From Cryptomeria japonica (lineage: Eukaryota > Streptophyta > Pinopsida > Cupressales > Cupressaceae): a stretch of DNA of 64,000 nucleotides. The translations under genes were made by a program, and so were the position numbers. Below are positions 9,521 through 21,100 of the stretch, one piece after another (positions within the stretch are counted from its first letter, which is position 1; each line of letters begins with the position of its first letter). The stretch lies in contig NC_081411.1 of assembly GCF_030272615.1 (NCBI RefSeq), forward strand, positions 38,129,140 to 38,193,139, given 5' to 3'. The notes under the pieces are model-generated. The model was not told where the DNA came from, did no database searches, and saw only the letters and a program-made list of their open reading frames with translations.

Positions 9521-11188
9521 TGATGTAGACACCTTCGGGTGATTGTATCCATATGATTTTGACATCATTGTATCATGACACTTATAATTATATATATGAG
9601 ATGATCCATCCTTGCGGCAGCTATATGCATGTGTACCTATGTTATGAGATGTTTCATGATGTATGTTTCTATGTGATGCTTATGTTATGGATGCAAATAT
9701 GTACATAATGAAATGCAATATTTTTTATTCTTTTATGTTTTTATATGTTATGCAAATGCAAATGTGAATTTATGAAATGCAGATGAATATGATAATGCAA
9801 ATAATTATTTACATGATGAAAATGTAAAATGTGCTAACATGTGTTGTGTGGAGGATGTGATGGAATTGTAATTGTGATATCTATATGTATGTATGAAATG
9901 AGATATGTGGTAATGCAGGTGCAAACTACATGAGATGCAAATGTTTTTGGTTTGTCATTATACTCAGTTATCTGATAGTAGGCTACATAGACTCGGGAAG
10001 GACTATGGAAGTCAATCAAGAAAGGGGGATGGAAGATAAAAGATATGAAAGTGAAAGAGCTTCTTGTGCATTGTCATCATTGAGCTTTATTATGGCAAGT
10101 AGGTTATGACAATCAAGGTATATGTTCGACCCAGAAAGTCATTGTACCCATTTGCATGGAGATAAGACACTTCCAAACAAGGAATTCCCCAGTTCACACT
10201 AGACTCACAGTGTCCTCATATCCTTGGACAAGTCAAAGCATTACTAAGAGACAATCTGTAGATAGAAAAGAAAAATAAGTGACGATACCCCATCCTCACC
10301 TTTATAGTCAAAGACATCCTAGAGATAGAATCTCTAGTCAGAGACATCTTGGAAAAGCTAAAAGACATGTCACCAAAAGATAAAATCAAAATAAAATCAA
10401 GACTCGACACCAACATCCACTGCAGTCCTCAAGTTTAGTGTCTCTTGTCACTTGTATAAGTCTATTTGATTCTGGTCACAATGTTTACTTTCACAAAAGG
10501 ATTGATAGCACTGAACCATAATGTTGTCTAAGTCTGTTGAAAGATTTGATTTGTTGAAGCCCATTGTTGTTGTTGTGTCTCATTTGAAACTGACTGAATC
10601 CATGAAATTGATAATTTATTGCGGAGAAGACAAATCTTTATTGTGGATCTGTGATGCAAATGTTGCTTTATTGCAGATTATGCGTGCATAGACTGAAGTA
10701 AAGTAGAAGAAATTGTACACCTCAAAACATGTGATGCTCTCAATTCCACACCCATCACTAGATGTAGGATTTGCCTTAGCCACAGATAGGAGTTGATTTA
10801 TTATGGATGGAAAGGGTGAAAAGGAATGTTTATTATGAATGGCGAACCAATCTTGGGTAGATCAATAACAAGCCATGATGGGAATGGGTAAGTTTATTAT
10901 GGATGGATAGGTTGTGAGTGTGTGCAAAAAGTGAAAGGATGAAAGTGAATCCTGAAGGAGGGAGGAGCAATGTCTCTACGCATGGCACTGGTGACCCAAT
11001 TTTCACCATGGTACTTGCCCAGGGCACCACCGAAGTGGTTTTCACCATTAGACAAAAATGCTTTTCTATTTTTCCAAATTTTTTGTGTCACAAGGTGCTT
11101 GTTTCCTAGGTTTTTGACCAAGTAACGATTTTTTTATTTTTATGGATTTTTTGTATTATTATTTTTTGGATTTTTTTGTATTTTTGAA
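9521..11188. other. 3' non-coding region of element B
   Basis: I see no coding signature here. 9620-9960 is rich in ATG/ATGAAATG-like words. 10800-11000 has repeated TTATTATGGATGG words. 11110-11180 is T-rich. Short open frames on both strands lack family features. The region lies between the integrase C-terminus stop and the antisense PMD fragment. Confidence 0.6.
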
Positions 11189-11812
11189 TTAGGATACTTT
11201 GAAGAGATATGTGTAAAACCTGTGAAGGTGCATGCTATTGATAGGATCCTCCAAAGGTTCACCATCTAAATTTGAGAGTTGATATACATTGGATCCATAG
11301 GCTGCTGTAATGATGTAAGGACCAAGCCAATTTGGTTCGAACTTTCCCTTCTTCTCTCTGTCTTGCTGATTTTTAGGATTCTCCTTGAGAACTAAGTCAC
11401 CCACCTCAAATGTACGAGGCTTAACCTTATGATTGTAGCTGCATTGTTCCTTGACTGAATGATGTGTAGCTCGAGTGACTGTCTTCCTTGATAAAGGAGT
11501 TGAGATAGAATTACTAGCGTGTGGACTACGTAGGCCCATATGCGTGTCACCTAAAGAAGTTTGGGCATCCCTCATAACAAATTCCCTTGAGGAAGCTCCA
11601 TTAAAGGTCCATGATGTATCACCAAAAGGGAATAGATGTATGGAACAAGTGGATGAGTTATGAAGGCTCATGATTATGAAAAGAAGTGAAAGTAAAATGG
11701 CATGATGAAGACATAGGATCAACAAGTATGCTTTTTGGCTTGAAATTATAGAAATTTTGCCCCCAGTTATTTTGATATTAAGGGAGATAAACTCTTGTTC
11801 TTTTTGCTTCAT
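11189..11812 (-). pseudogene. Gypsy RNase-H scrap joined to integrase C-terminus (element B)
   Basis: The 207-codon minus frame starts in linker-like sequence. It contains TSWTFNGASSREFV, similar to the first strand of gypsy RNase H, and then ends with a recognisable integrase C-terminal (post-rve) domain: YNHKVKPRTFEVGDLVL, KFEPNWLGPYII, GSNVYQLSNLDGE and NSMHLHRFY. In an autonomous element about 2.5 kb of RT and integrase core would separate these parts. The joint is in frame, so the deletion made a continuous short Pol. No catalytic residues remain. The frame is continuous with 11870-12346 apart from one stop. Confidence 0.8.
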
Positions 11813-11869
11813 AGGATTTTTATCCTTGACTTTGATTTTTGCGGAGTCCAGTAGCTTTTGATTTTGATT

Positions 11870-12403
11870 TCAATTAAAGGACTTCTCTTTATTTTTGACT
11901 TTTAGATTTTTCTTTTCAAAGCTTGATTTTTGATCCCCAATGAGTAAGGGATTTTGTAATTCTTGTTGATCCAAGTCTTGAAGTGGAGTGGAAATGGAAT
12001 GAGTGGATGATATGGTAAAGCTATGTGAGTTCTCAAGAGGGCTGGTGATACACTCAATAGATTCTTTGTTGGAACAACTCTTAGGACTATTGATATCAAA
12101 AGATTCTTGCACCACTAGAGGAGATTTGCATTCAGACTTAGTAGCCACAACACTAGGTGGTTCACACCCAATTCCTTGATATTGCAAATTGTTTATAGAT
12201 TGTTCCTGTTGACTGAATGTCTTAGGAGATAGTGGGAGTTGATCAACATGGAATATATAGTCACCACATCCCATGTCTTTAAACTTAAGCTTTTCTTTGA
12301 TCTCTGCTTGTTTTGATGTTGAAGCTTTCAATGATTCTGGATCCACATATACCGAATATGAAACAACTTCTTGATTGATTGGGATTGTTATTTTTGATCT
12401 AGG
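11870..12403 (-). pseudogene. Protease-RT linker (element B)
   Basis: An acidic, Ser/Gln-rich frame with CGDYIFHVDQLPLSPK and NNLQYQGIG follows the protease in the same frame after the stop at 12404. It has no enzymatic domain. Similar low-complexity linkers separate protease and RT in plant gypsy Pol. Confidence 0.6.
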
Positions 12404-13504
12404 TCACAGATTATTGCAATATATGAATGGATTTGGGTAAGCTTTGACGGTCACTTGAACTCCATTGTGTGGGAACTTGATACATCGATGATATGTAGAT
12501 GGTACTCCGTTCATCTCATGAATCCAAGGATGTCCTAATAATATATTGTATGTGAGATCCAGGTCTAAGACTTGACAAACCACATCCTTTGTAACTAGCC
12601 CAACTTTGAGAGGTAAGGTGATTATTCCCTTGGATGAGTGCTCTTCATCATCATATGCCTTAATGGTAATTTTGTTTGTAGAATTCATATCCTTTTTAGA
12701 ATATCCCAATTGTTTAATAGTGCTCAATGTACAAATGTTTAGACCTACTCCTCCATCTATCAGGACTCACTTTATTCGATGTTTGTGTATGAAGGCTTCA
12801 ATGTGCAAAGGTGTGTTATTTGGCTGACTTACGGAGGCATCGTTAGCTTCTTTGAATGTAAGGGAGTGTGGAATGGAAAGGTATCCCACCATGGCTTGAA
12901 ACTAGTCCACGTTCAGATCAGTAGGAACATCAGTGTCTCTCAAGATTTTATCAAGAATGGCTTTATGTGCGGGGGATATGCTTAAGAGCTCAAGGATGGA
13001 GATGAGTGCGAGTGTCTTCCCTAACTATTCTACAAGGTCATACTTAGGCTTGGTTGATGAGGAAGCGGTGTTTTCAGCTGGAGCACCTTGCAACATGAAT
13101 TTACCTCGACGAGTTGTGGCAGTACATTCAGAGGTAGGTTTGGAAGAAGATCCAATGCCTTTTAGGACAATCTTGGGTCTTTCGGTAGATTTCTCAGGTT
13201 TTTTGTCCTTGATGATAATGGTAGAGACATAATTGTCCATCGAAATGTGATTGATAGTTGAATCATAGTTATAGGATGCTCTGGTATAGTTGGTTTGATC
13301 ATCTGTGGCTTTAGCTTTTCCCTTGTCATGTTTTGGGAATGGTTCCTTAAACATCTCATGTTCTTGATTGGATGAGTGTCCTTCAATCTCAATGTCACCT
13401 CTATCAGTGAGATCTTGTATGATGTTCTTCAGTCGATGGCAATTTCCTCTCTTGTGTCCCTTGCTTTTATCAAATTCACAATATTCATCATCGTTCCACC
13501 AATT
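12404..13504 (-). pseudogene. Gypsy knuckle and protease (element B)
   Basis: After the Gag stop at 13505 the same frame continues with a knuckle-like block (YCEFDKSKGHKRGNCHRLKN, then IQDLTDRG) and a Lys-rich stretch (13025-13354). The retropepsin core near 12690-12780 contains VLIDGGVGLNICTLSTIKQLGY split by stops upstream. The domain closes with YNILLGHPWIHEMNGVPSTYHRC. The active-site Asp is retained in the DGG form. In-frame stops at about 12771, 12930 and 13025 would prevent a full product unless read through. Its role is maturation of Gag. Confidence 0.82.
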
Positions 13505-15262
13505 TTATTTAACCTTTGGCTCATATGGAGGTAGATCTGGAATTTTTATTATCTTGTTTACCACTATCTTTTTGAAAACTGACTCAAGTGGTTCTCCCAA
13601 TGGGGTGTACTTCCTTCGTGACTTTGAAGTTGTTTGAGTATTCACTTGATTGTTTGTAGAACTTGATCCAGAAAAAATGATTTTGGGTCGCACTGTATTG
13701 GCATCAACACCATCATCATTGATTGTGTTCTTGTTTTTGTTCCAAAATCTTGGCTTGTCTTTTCCTTTAAAGTCCTCTTTGTTTTCTTTGAATATTTTGA
13801 TGATGCCTTGCTCAATTAGGACCTTCTCTATTGCTAAGCCTTTTTCAATGACGTCCTTGAAGGTGGACAAACAAGCTTTTCTCAGGTCATAACCAATGTC
13901 CTTGTTAACATTCCGGGTGAACATCTCTACCATTTGTTTTTGTGGAATTCCACAAGAGCATCTGCTAGCTAGATTCCTCCATCTTTGTAGAGATGATGAA
14001 AAAGACTCTCCATCTTTTTGCTTGGTGTTGCACAAAGTAGTGACTGATATGTCTATCGCTATGTTGTAGGAGAAATGTTGAATAAATGCCTCTGCTAAGT
14101 CACCCCATGACTTAATACCAAGTGGAAGTTGGGAGAACCATTCCATAGCTTGATCACCTAGGCTTTGTGGGAATAATCTTATCAAATATGTCTCTTCTGA
14201 AGCTACCTCAACGCAAGCTGTCAAAAACTGTCTTATGTGTTCCTTAGGATCCCCTTTTCCTCTATACTTATCAAACTTAGGTGTCACAAAGTGTGCAGGA
14301 AAAGGAGGCATTGGAATGCTCTTGTCAAATGGATAAGGACATATGTCTCTCATTGTGTATGTTGGCTTCGGTGTATTTATGTCCTCCATTTTCTTTTGTA
14401 AGTCCTTGATTTGTTGCTCCAAATTATTCTTTGGTGGAGACCGACTTCTTGGACCATACTCCATGCCTGAACCACTAGGTGGAGGAGGAGCATGTTGCAT
14501 ATATGGATGATATTGATCATACACATGTTCATATGGAGGAGGTCTATAATGATGTTGCGTATATGTACCACTTGGTATAGAGTCATGGTGAGGAATGGAA
14601 TATCTGCTTTGTCCATGTATACCATACTCTACAGGCATGTCATGTTCTAATGTGTTGGCCCCAAATTTGATGTGGAGTTTCCTTGTGTCCAAATTTTGAG
14701 CATGCCTTTGAATATCCAATTGCCTTGGTAGTTGATCCTTAGCATTAGTATGTGATCAAGCATATTTTTCTGCATAAGACTTCCATAATGGTCTACGAAG
14801 GTGAGTATCATATGCTTGACCATGTGTGTATGGGACCTCGGGTTTTTGAAACAAGGATGATGGTGATTCAGGAACCATATGTGGTCCTCTATTGCCTCCA
14901 CTATTAGGCCTCCTTTGATCCATGTTGGAGTTAGATTGTTGCAAAGGTCGATTTTCCATTATTTGAGACATGTCAAAATCATGAGGGATCTTGGCTCCAC
15001 TATGTGCCATCACTTGTAAGAAATATTGTCTATCTCTCTTCATTATTTTCTCAACCAATCTATTGAAATGGGGATCCATAATGGTGTCTTCCACTTCTAC
15101 TGAATGTACTGAAAAGTTGTCCATATTGTCATTGTGTGTATCATTGTTGTTTATAGTGTCCATGTTCTCAACATTTGGAATGTTTCTATAAGCATCCATG
15201 TCAGGTAATGTGGTATGATCAGAATTGAAAAAGACATCATTGTCATACTCATAGGAACTCAT
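13505..15262 (-). pseudogene. Gypsy Gag (element B), one in-frame stop
   Basis: The frame starts at the ATG at 15262 (MSSYEYDNDVFF) and runs about 586 codons to the TAA at 13505-13507, broken only by a TGA at 14756-14758. Residues 1-170 are acidic and Asn-rich. Residues 200-300 are Pro/Tyr/His-rich. A short coiled coil (EQQIKDLQKKMEDI) precedes the Retrotrans_gag core: RDICPYPFDKS, FDKYRGKGDPKEHIRQF, TYLIRLFPQSLGDQAMEWF, and LCNTKQKDGESFSSSLQRW. After that comes a basic tail. Gag packages element RNA in cytoplasmic particles. With one stop this is the best-preserved retroelement gene in the window. Length and motifs match the older copy at 5290-7080. Confidence 0.9.
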
Positions 15263-16078
15263 GTTTACAGACTCTTAAACCTCTTTAGTTTCTCTCCTAT
15301 ATTTTTGGCAACGGGTTTCAACCATGAACTTTTTCTTGACCAAGATGTTTGAGACTAGATGAAAATGGAAAGAGTATGGAAGACCAAGAGTTGGATGGAA
15401 TGTAAATGAATCTAAAGTGTACTTGCAATGTCCAAAGTGTAAGACCAAATATGTATGTAGTAGAGTAGGTGTGGCTTCCAAAGAGATGATAGTTTCTCTT
15501 GATGAGGTAAGTTGACCTTGACTCTAAGTAAGACCAAATGAGACCCAAAGGTGATAGACCTTGATGAGGGACCACTTAGCAAAATATTGTTGTATGTAGT
15601 GTGTTGACAAAGTATGATGAGGACAAGCAAGTGACCTTTTGACTTAAGTTTAGACAAATGTGAATGTAATGTAAGGTGTAAAGCAATGATGGACTTTGTG
15701 AGATCCAAAGATAGGTTGAATGCTTGATGAAAACCTGAAGAGATAGCTTAGGAAGTTCAAGAATTCTGAAACTAATTGCTCTTGTTTGTTGGACTGTAAA
15801 TTTTTCCAATTTGTGAAGTTGTTTGTTGTGACCAAATCTGAATGTTTGACTATTTTTCGTGACAAGAGGACACAATGTTGACGAGGACTCAATGTTTGCA
15901 AGTGTTTAGACTCAAAATGACTCCAAGAAAAGTATGTTGTTTGAAGTAAAATTGTTTTGCATACACTTGAAGACACAAAAGACACGATGTTTTGTTGTTT
16001 GGTCTTGAATGTTTAATTGTTCAAAATAAGACAAACACAATTCTTATGGTTGGCTAGGACAATAGTTGTTGATCCCAC

Positions 16079-16303
16079 ATGGAGTTTCCCCCGAGGCTAC
16101 ACTATTCAGAGTGGATACTTAGATGCTTGACCCCACTGGCTCCACCTTCGGCACTCACTTCTCATGGCAGCCAAGCATCAGTCCCCATGAAAACTCCCCG
16201 TGGCGAACTTTGTATCTCTACTAATAACTATATATGTGTGGCTCGCTACAAGAGGTTTGACCTCCTGCCCCAACAACTAGAAGGATTTTGGCTTCTAAAG
16301 TAA
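16079..16303. other. Conserved leader block
   Basis: This block matches 62030-62230 in the leader of another gypsy element. Shared words include GATGYTTGACCCCACTGGCT, GGCACTCACTTCT, CCAAGCATYAGTYCCCATGA and AACTTTGTATCTCTACTAA, whereas flanking leader sequence is not alignable by eye. An open plus-strand frame of 74 codons here is not retained at 62 kb, so conservation is more likely at the RNA or DNA level. Confidence 0.7.
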
Positions 16304-16879
16304 AAAGGTGCTAGTAAGGGCATCCATTCGTGTGGTCATACATGTGGCACTTTCAACTCTGTAAATACAGAAGGCTCCCAACCAGTAGGGGTTACGCCCT
16401 ACAACTGATCAAACAAATTTGATCAAACGGATTTATGGGGAGACATAGTGTCGATATGAACTAATCAACACATGTTATCCATAGTTTTCACCATGAATAC
16501 AGTTATTTATAGTGGTTTGGAAGATGATAGCTTTTCTTTTGCTACCACTTGAGTCATTCTCTCCTCACTAGTAGTCCTAATGACCACACGGGGAGATAGG
16601 CCCTCTAAAGATGAAACAAAAAGAGCCTATTGCTCAAGACACAAAAGACAATGGTTCAATTTTAGTGCACCAATTGAAGTGTTTGCTAGTCTATGAGAAC
16701 AAGGCACACAGTGAAGATCAAAAACCCTTGCTAAGGCCCTGCAACAAAGATCTATTAGTAGTTTGGATTATTTCAAATGATCACCCCTTCCTCCAAGCAC
16801 AGAAGTTAGGTAAATTTTAGATCCAAAAGACTTTGTGAAATAGGGACCTTCAACAATGCATTTTGTTGACCAATTCAGA

Positions 16880-17760
16880 GATCTAATTCATCATAAAAAA
16901 ATACCACCTGTAAAATTACAAGAGATTTCCAAAAATGTAAGAAAATCCAAAAAATTTGATAATTTTCTTCAAAAATTTATTTTTTATGAAAAATCATAAA
17001 AATTCATATAAAATGCAAAATCAGTCCAAAACATGTGAAATTTGTTTTGGAAAGTCCTGATGGTCTTGCAAACCTGCATAAAAAAATTTCTGCAACAAAT
17101 CCTAGCAATTTGTGAGATATGAGTAAAATAATGCAAAACCCTAATTTTCAAAGATCTAATTTTTGGGGATTGATTTTGCATAAAATTTAAAATCACAAAT
17201 CACAAATCCTATGTATAATTCTAAGAGATTTCTAAAAATGTAAGAAAATCCAAAAAATTCGCTAATTTGCTCTCAAAATTAATTTTTTATGAAAACTCAT
17301 AAAAGTTCATATAAAATGAAAATTTGATCCAAAAAATATGAAATTTTTATTGAATCCTTCTGATAATTATCTTGACCTGCAAAACAAATTTGATGCAAAA
17401 ATTCGAAGTCGTTTGTGAAATCTGATCAAAATAAGGAAAAACCCTAATTTTTAAAGATCCAACTTTTAGGGAAATATTTTGCATCAAAATTAAAATAAAA
17501 AAGAACAGATCCTGTGTATAATTATGAGAGATTTCCAAAAATGTAAAAAAATCCAAAAAATTCACTCATTTGCTCTCAAAATTAATTTTTTATGAAAATT
17601 CATAAAAAATTCATAGAAAATTAAAATATGCTCCAATAGATCTGAGTTTTTCTTTGCGAGCTCTTGATACTGTCTTCAACCTACCAAAACAATTTGGTGC
17701 AAAATTTCTAAGCTATTTGTGAGATATAATCAAATATCTCCAAGATCTTGATTTTGTGTC
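16880..17760. repeat. Three diverged ~300-bp tandem repeats in the leader
   Basis: The words TCCAAAAATGTAAGAAAATCC then AAAAAATT, then TTTTTTATGAAAA, recur near 16930-16990, 17230-17300 and 17530-17600. Each is followed by a CCTGCA/AACCTGC segment and an AACCCTAATTTT..AAAGATC segment. Confidence 0.7.
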
Positions 17761-17861
17761 CAAAACCCTAACTGCACAAGGTTATTCTCCAAATTGTTTT
17801 ACAAAACAGCAATATAGGTTTAGAAAAATCTGCAAAAAATACAGATGTAACAAAAATCCAT

Positions 17862-17881
17862 GTCCCATGGGGCGTGCCAAA
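17862..17881 (-). other. Primer-binding site of element B
   Basis: The minus strand reads TTTGGCACGCCCCATGGGAC just after the LTR end ATAAACA. It resembles the TTTGGCACGCC-type PBS of plant gypsy elements and marks 17883-18694 as the 5' LTR. Confidence 0.75.
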
Positions 17882-17882
17882 A

Positions 17883-18694
17883 TGTTTATGGTGAAAATGG
17901 ATAACAACAATGTTGAAAGACTAAATGAATTCAACCACAAAACCCTAGCCTAACAATCAAGAAAGATCCACCATAACATATGAAGATTAACTAAGACAAT
18001 GCAAATCAAATGAAATCATAAAGATTATACCATGAAATGTCCAATAGGGTTTTGGATCTCCATTCTTCCTATCTCCATTAATCTTGCTTGATATATTTGC
18101 TCTCAGATTTTATGTGTGCACAAGAGCTCAACAAAGAACGGAAATGTGGTTGCAAGTAGGATCGCATATGAAAGTGCAAAGTGTAGTTGGGGCTGAATGC
18201 ATAGTGAGGGTAATCAATTGATTAGGATGCATAGATTGATTAGGGTTGATAATGAAGGAAGTATCCTCTTATATAGAAGACACTATATGAAATGGAGGGA
18301 TAAGATTGAGAGGTGTAAAAAGAGGTCGGCTATGATTTGAGGGTAGGTAAAGAAAATAATTAAATAATGAAAGGAGTAGGTAGTGTAGGAATTAAGAGAT
18401 GAATGACATGTGTCATGGGTAGAAAAGGTTAATGAATTAATTAAATAAATAAAGATTTATTTAATTAATAGAAGAAGTGGGATCAATTAAATAAATAAGA
18501 TATTTATTTAATTTAGGAAAAGTACAATTTAAATAAATAAATGTATTTATTTAAATGAGAAATAAGGCTAGAAGAGGATAAATGAATTAATTAAATAAAT
18601 AAAGATTTATTTAATTAATAGATGAATTAGGCTAAAATAATTAAATAAATAAAACTATTTATTTAATTACACTGGACAATTTTAGGTGTCTACA
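17883..18694 (-). repeat. Right LTR of element B (5' LTR)
   Basis: 812 bp, the partner of 7113-7924, with the same TG..CA ends. It is followed by ATTAA (18695-18699). As the 5' LTR it would carry the promoter for the minus-strand transcript. Confidence 0.95.
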
Positions 18695-18699
18695 ATTAA
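18695..18699. repeat. Target-site duplication of element B, right copy
   Basis: ATTAA, identical to 7108-7112. Confidence 0.9.
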
Positions 18700-19555
18700 T
18701 AATTATTCTCCAACAAGACCAAGACAACCTTCTTTTGTAAATTAGTTAGGATGGTATGATGGTTGGCAACAACCTATGCCCTATTATCCACCATGGTCTA
18801 ATCAACTTGCATCCCAACCATGGCAACAACCTTAGCAATCACAACCACTATACCCTTAGTATCCCTGACAATTTCCACCTTATCCTATACCTCCTATGGT
18901 TCATCCATATAAGCAACAACAACAACTTCTTCCGCGTCCTCCAAATAATCAATTTCCTCAACCTAGACAACGACCACTATCCACGTCAATGCCAACACAG
19001 CCAAATCCCAATCCCAACAATAAGGCAACACAACCTGTGTATAATAACAAGGTGGAAAGATATCCTACTTATCCAATCAATGTAGTGGAACTTGAAGGAG
19101 TACAATTAAGATCAGGGAAAATCCTCCAAGACCCTACCATCATAGAAGTAAATGATGAACCTGAGGAGGAGCTTAAAAAAGAACCACCATTTCTTGACCG
19201 ATTTACTTCAAAACCTAAACAAAAGGAGGTACCAAAAATAAAATTTGATTTTGTAAATGAACTTTTTAGTGTTAACATCAAGATTCCTTTGTTGCTGGCC
19301 ATAAAGGATATTCCCATGTAGAAGAAGATTGTTCATGAGTTATGTGGAAGGAAAAATAAGAAGAAGGAAGACCCAAAGACTATCCAAGTTATCGGGCAAC
19401 TAGAAGACCTTATGCTTGGGAACTTGACCATTTAAAAATATTTAGATCCAGGGAGTCCTGTCATCAAGGTAAGTATTGGTAAGGTCACTATTCCCAATAC
19501 ACTTGTGATTTGGGTGCTGCAATCAATGTAATGACAAATGAGACACTTTATGTCA
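18695..19555 (+). pseudogene. Ty3/gypsy Gag C-terminus and protease start, plus strand
   Basis: The plus strand encodes a Pro/Gln/Asn-rich Gag tail (NNYSPTRPRQPSF, then QQQQLLPRPPNNQFPQ, frame 18896-19321). ELEGVQLRSGKIL follows, then a charged linker (PEEELKKEPPFLDRF), then KIPLLLAIKDIPM. After a stop at 19319 come KKIVHELCGRKNKKKEDPKT, IQVIGQLEDLM and DPGSPVIKVSIGKVTIPNTL. The last segment leads to GAAINVM, the flap side of a retropepsin domain. This gypsy lineage differs from elements A and B and has opposite orientation. Similarity ends near 19555, where the hAT pseudogene starts. Stops at 18742, 18832 and 19319 show that it is dead. Confidence 0.8.
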
Positions 19556-19589
19556 TATTTTATCATGGTTGATATAAATGTGATTTGGG

Positions 19590-20736
19590 CATTTTGTTGT
19601 AAATCACTCTATGTCACATGCTATATATAGGAAATATGCTTCTTTGTAGTTGCTTAGATGTGTAGAAACACGTTTTGGTTCCAATTTTATCATGGTTGAT
19701 AGAATTGTGAAGTTAAAATAAGCATTAAGACAAATGGTGATGTCCACTAAATGGGAGAGATGGAGAGATAGAGCAAGTACCAATAGCCAAGCATGTGATG
19801 AAATTTCTGATCTCATAATTGGTAGTGGATCATCTTTATTTTGGCAATATGCAAGTGACCTTCTAACACTTACATGGCCCATTCTTGAAGTCCTTCATCT
19901 TTTTGATAATGATAAACCATGCATGGGAGATGTATTTGAGAAACTAGATCAAATGAGGGAGAGACTACAAGATATATTTACTATTGGGGCACCATCATTT
20001 AATCAAGAAACAAAGGATATTGTTTGGGAGTACAATTTACAAAGATGGAAGATGCTTCATAGTCCTCTTCATTATGTTGGATATCTACTTAATCCAAAAT
20101 GGTTTCACAAAAAACCATGGTTGGATGATGACGTTTCTACTAGATGGCAAACATATATGGATAGAGTTTATCCAAATAGAGAAGACCATACTATAATTAA
20201 AGAGGAACTATCAAAATATATTGATGGAGTAGATAATTGTTCCCATTGAGATGTTCCATTTGATTAATTGAATATGGAACCCAAGGTATTTTGGGAGAAC
20301 TATGGAACAAAACACCACATCTAAGAGATACCGCAATTCATGTGTTGTCTCAGGTAAATATTTGCATATTTAGTCATATAATAATTGAATAAATAATTCA
20401 TTTTGTTGTTCATTTATTTAAAAATGTTAATTTTAAATATTATCTATTTTGATTTTACATAAACAGGTCTCTAGTGCTTCTGCATGCAAAAGAAATTGGA
20501 GTGAGTATGCTTTCATCCATTCTATGAAGCGTAATAGGCTAGGTAGCAAAAAGGCGGAAGATCTTGTGTATGTACATTCAAATCTTCTTCTTTTATCTCG
20601 AGCTTCCACTGATTATAAATCAAGGCCTCATAAGATGTGGGACTATAGTGATTCAATGGATGATGGGACTGATGAGTTGCCAATAGAAGTCCTTGAAGAT
20701 AATGTAGAGGAAAGCTTACTTGTAGTTGAAATGTAG
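19590..20736 (+). pseudogene. hAT-superfamily transposase C-terminal half
   Basis: The first part (about 19595-20353) encodes NHSMSHAIYRKYASL, CVETRFGSNFIMVDRIVKLK and WERWRD. The 171-codon frame 19734-20249 then has LTWPILEVLHLFDNDKPCMG, then LHSPLHYVGYLLNPKWF. These are typical of plant hAT/DUF659 transposases. After a frameshift near 20250 the frame reads GELWNKTPHLRDTAIHVLSQ up to a GT donor at 20354. The intron runs 20354-20466. The last exon (20467-20736) contains the hAT dimerisation signature: SACKRNWSEYAFIHSMKRNR, KAEDLVYVHSNLLLLSR. The N-terminal BED finger and first catalytic Asp region are missing, and stops occur at about 19640, 19715 and 20249. It is a truncated relic. The downstream end of the element is not identifiable. 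Confidence 0.88.
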
Positions 20737-21100
20737 AAAGTTGAAACAACCAAAAACACTTGTTCAACTTCAAACTTATGATGATATATTTTGATATTTT
20801 AATTATGTAATTGCAAACATTATGATATATGTATTTTTGTTTTCTAGCTAAAATTCATTTTAAATTATGTAGAAGTGATCTATAATGTTCTTGATCCTTA
20901 TTTTGATTATGTTTTGTATTTTACAAACAAATATATATATAGCCACGTTTCTTGCACACAACCTTAAAATATTGTGTTTCTCATCACGTTGCCATTTCCA
21001 TATCGTTTCTTGTTTCTCGTTTCTGACAACATAGGTTTGGAGGCAGTGTAGAATTTTGGACTAGCTCCTCCTACCATACTCCCAACACTAGATGTAGACT
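20737..21100. other. Non-coding spacer after the hAT relic
   Basis: AT-rich, without recognised genes. It contains a short (AT)n run near 20930-20940. It may hold the hAT 3' terminus, but no terminal repeat pair was found. Confidence 0.5.

Larger units (their letters stand above)
15263..17861 (-). other. Long 5' leader of element B
   Basis: About 2.6 kb lies between the PBS and the Gag ATG. 15280-16060 is made of G/T/A-rich words such as gacaaatg, tgttgtttg and gaccaaa, and its minus-strand open frames (up to 111 codons) look like compositional artefacts. 16060-16570 holds a block conserved with another element at 62030-62460. 16850-17760 contains three diverged copies, about 300 bp apart, of a segment with AAAATCCAAAAAATT..TTTTTTATGAAAA..CATAAAA.TTCATA and ending AACCCTAATTTT.AAAGATC. 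Confidence 0.7.
7113..18694 (-). mobile_element. Non-autonomous Ty3/gypsy LTR retrotransposon with intact termini (element B)
   Basis: Two 812-bp direct repeats (7113-7924 and 17883-18694) start TG and end CA. They are flanked by the perfect 5-bp target duplication ATTAA (7108-7112 and 18695-18699). The minus strand is the coding strand: PBS beside the right LTR, PPT beside the left LTR, and gag-protease in between. By eye the LTRs differ by about 21 substitutions and no indels, roughly 97 percent identity, so insertion was fairly recent on a conifer scale. The reverse transcriptase and integrase core are absent. Only the protease linker, an RNase-H-like scrap and the integrase C-terminus remain, so mobility would need an autonomous relative. 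Confidence 0.93.

Noticed and set aside
15275..15985. Cluster of minus-strand frames of 68-111 codons in the element B leader
   Set aside because: Compositionally simple, mutually overlapping, without a family motif, and not retained in the related leader at 61-62 kb.
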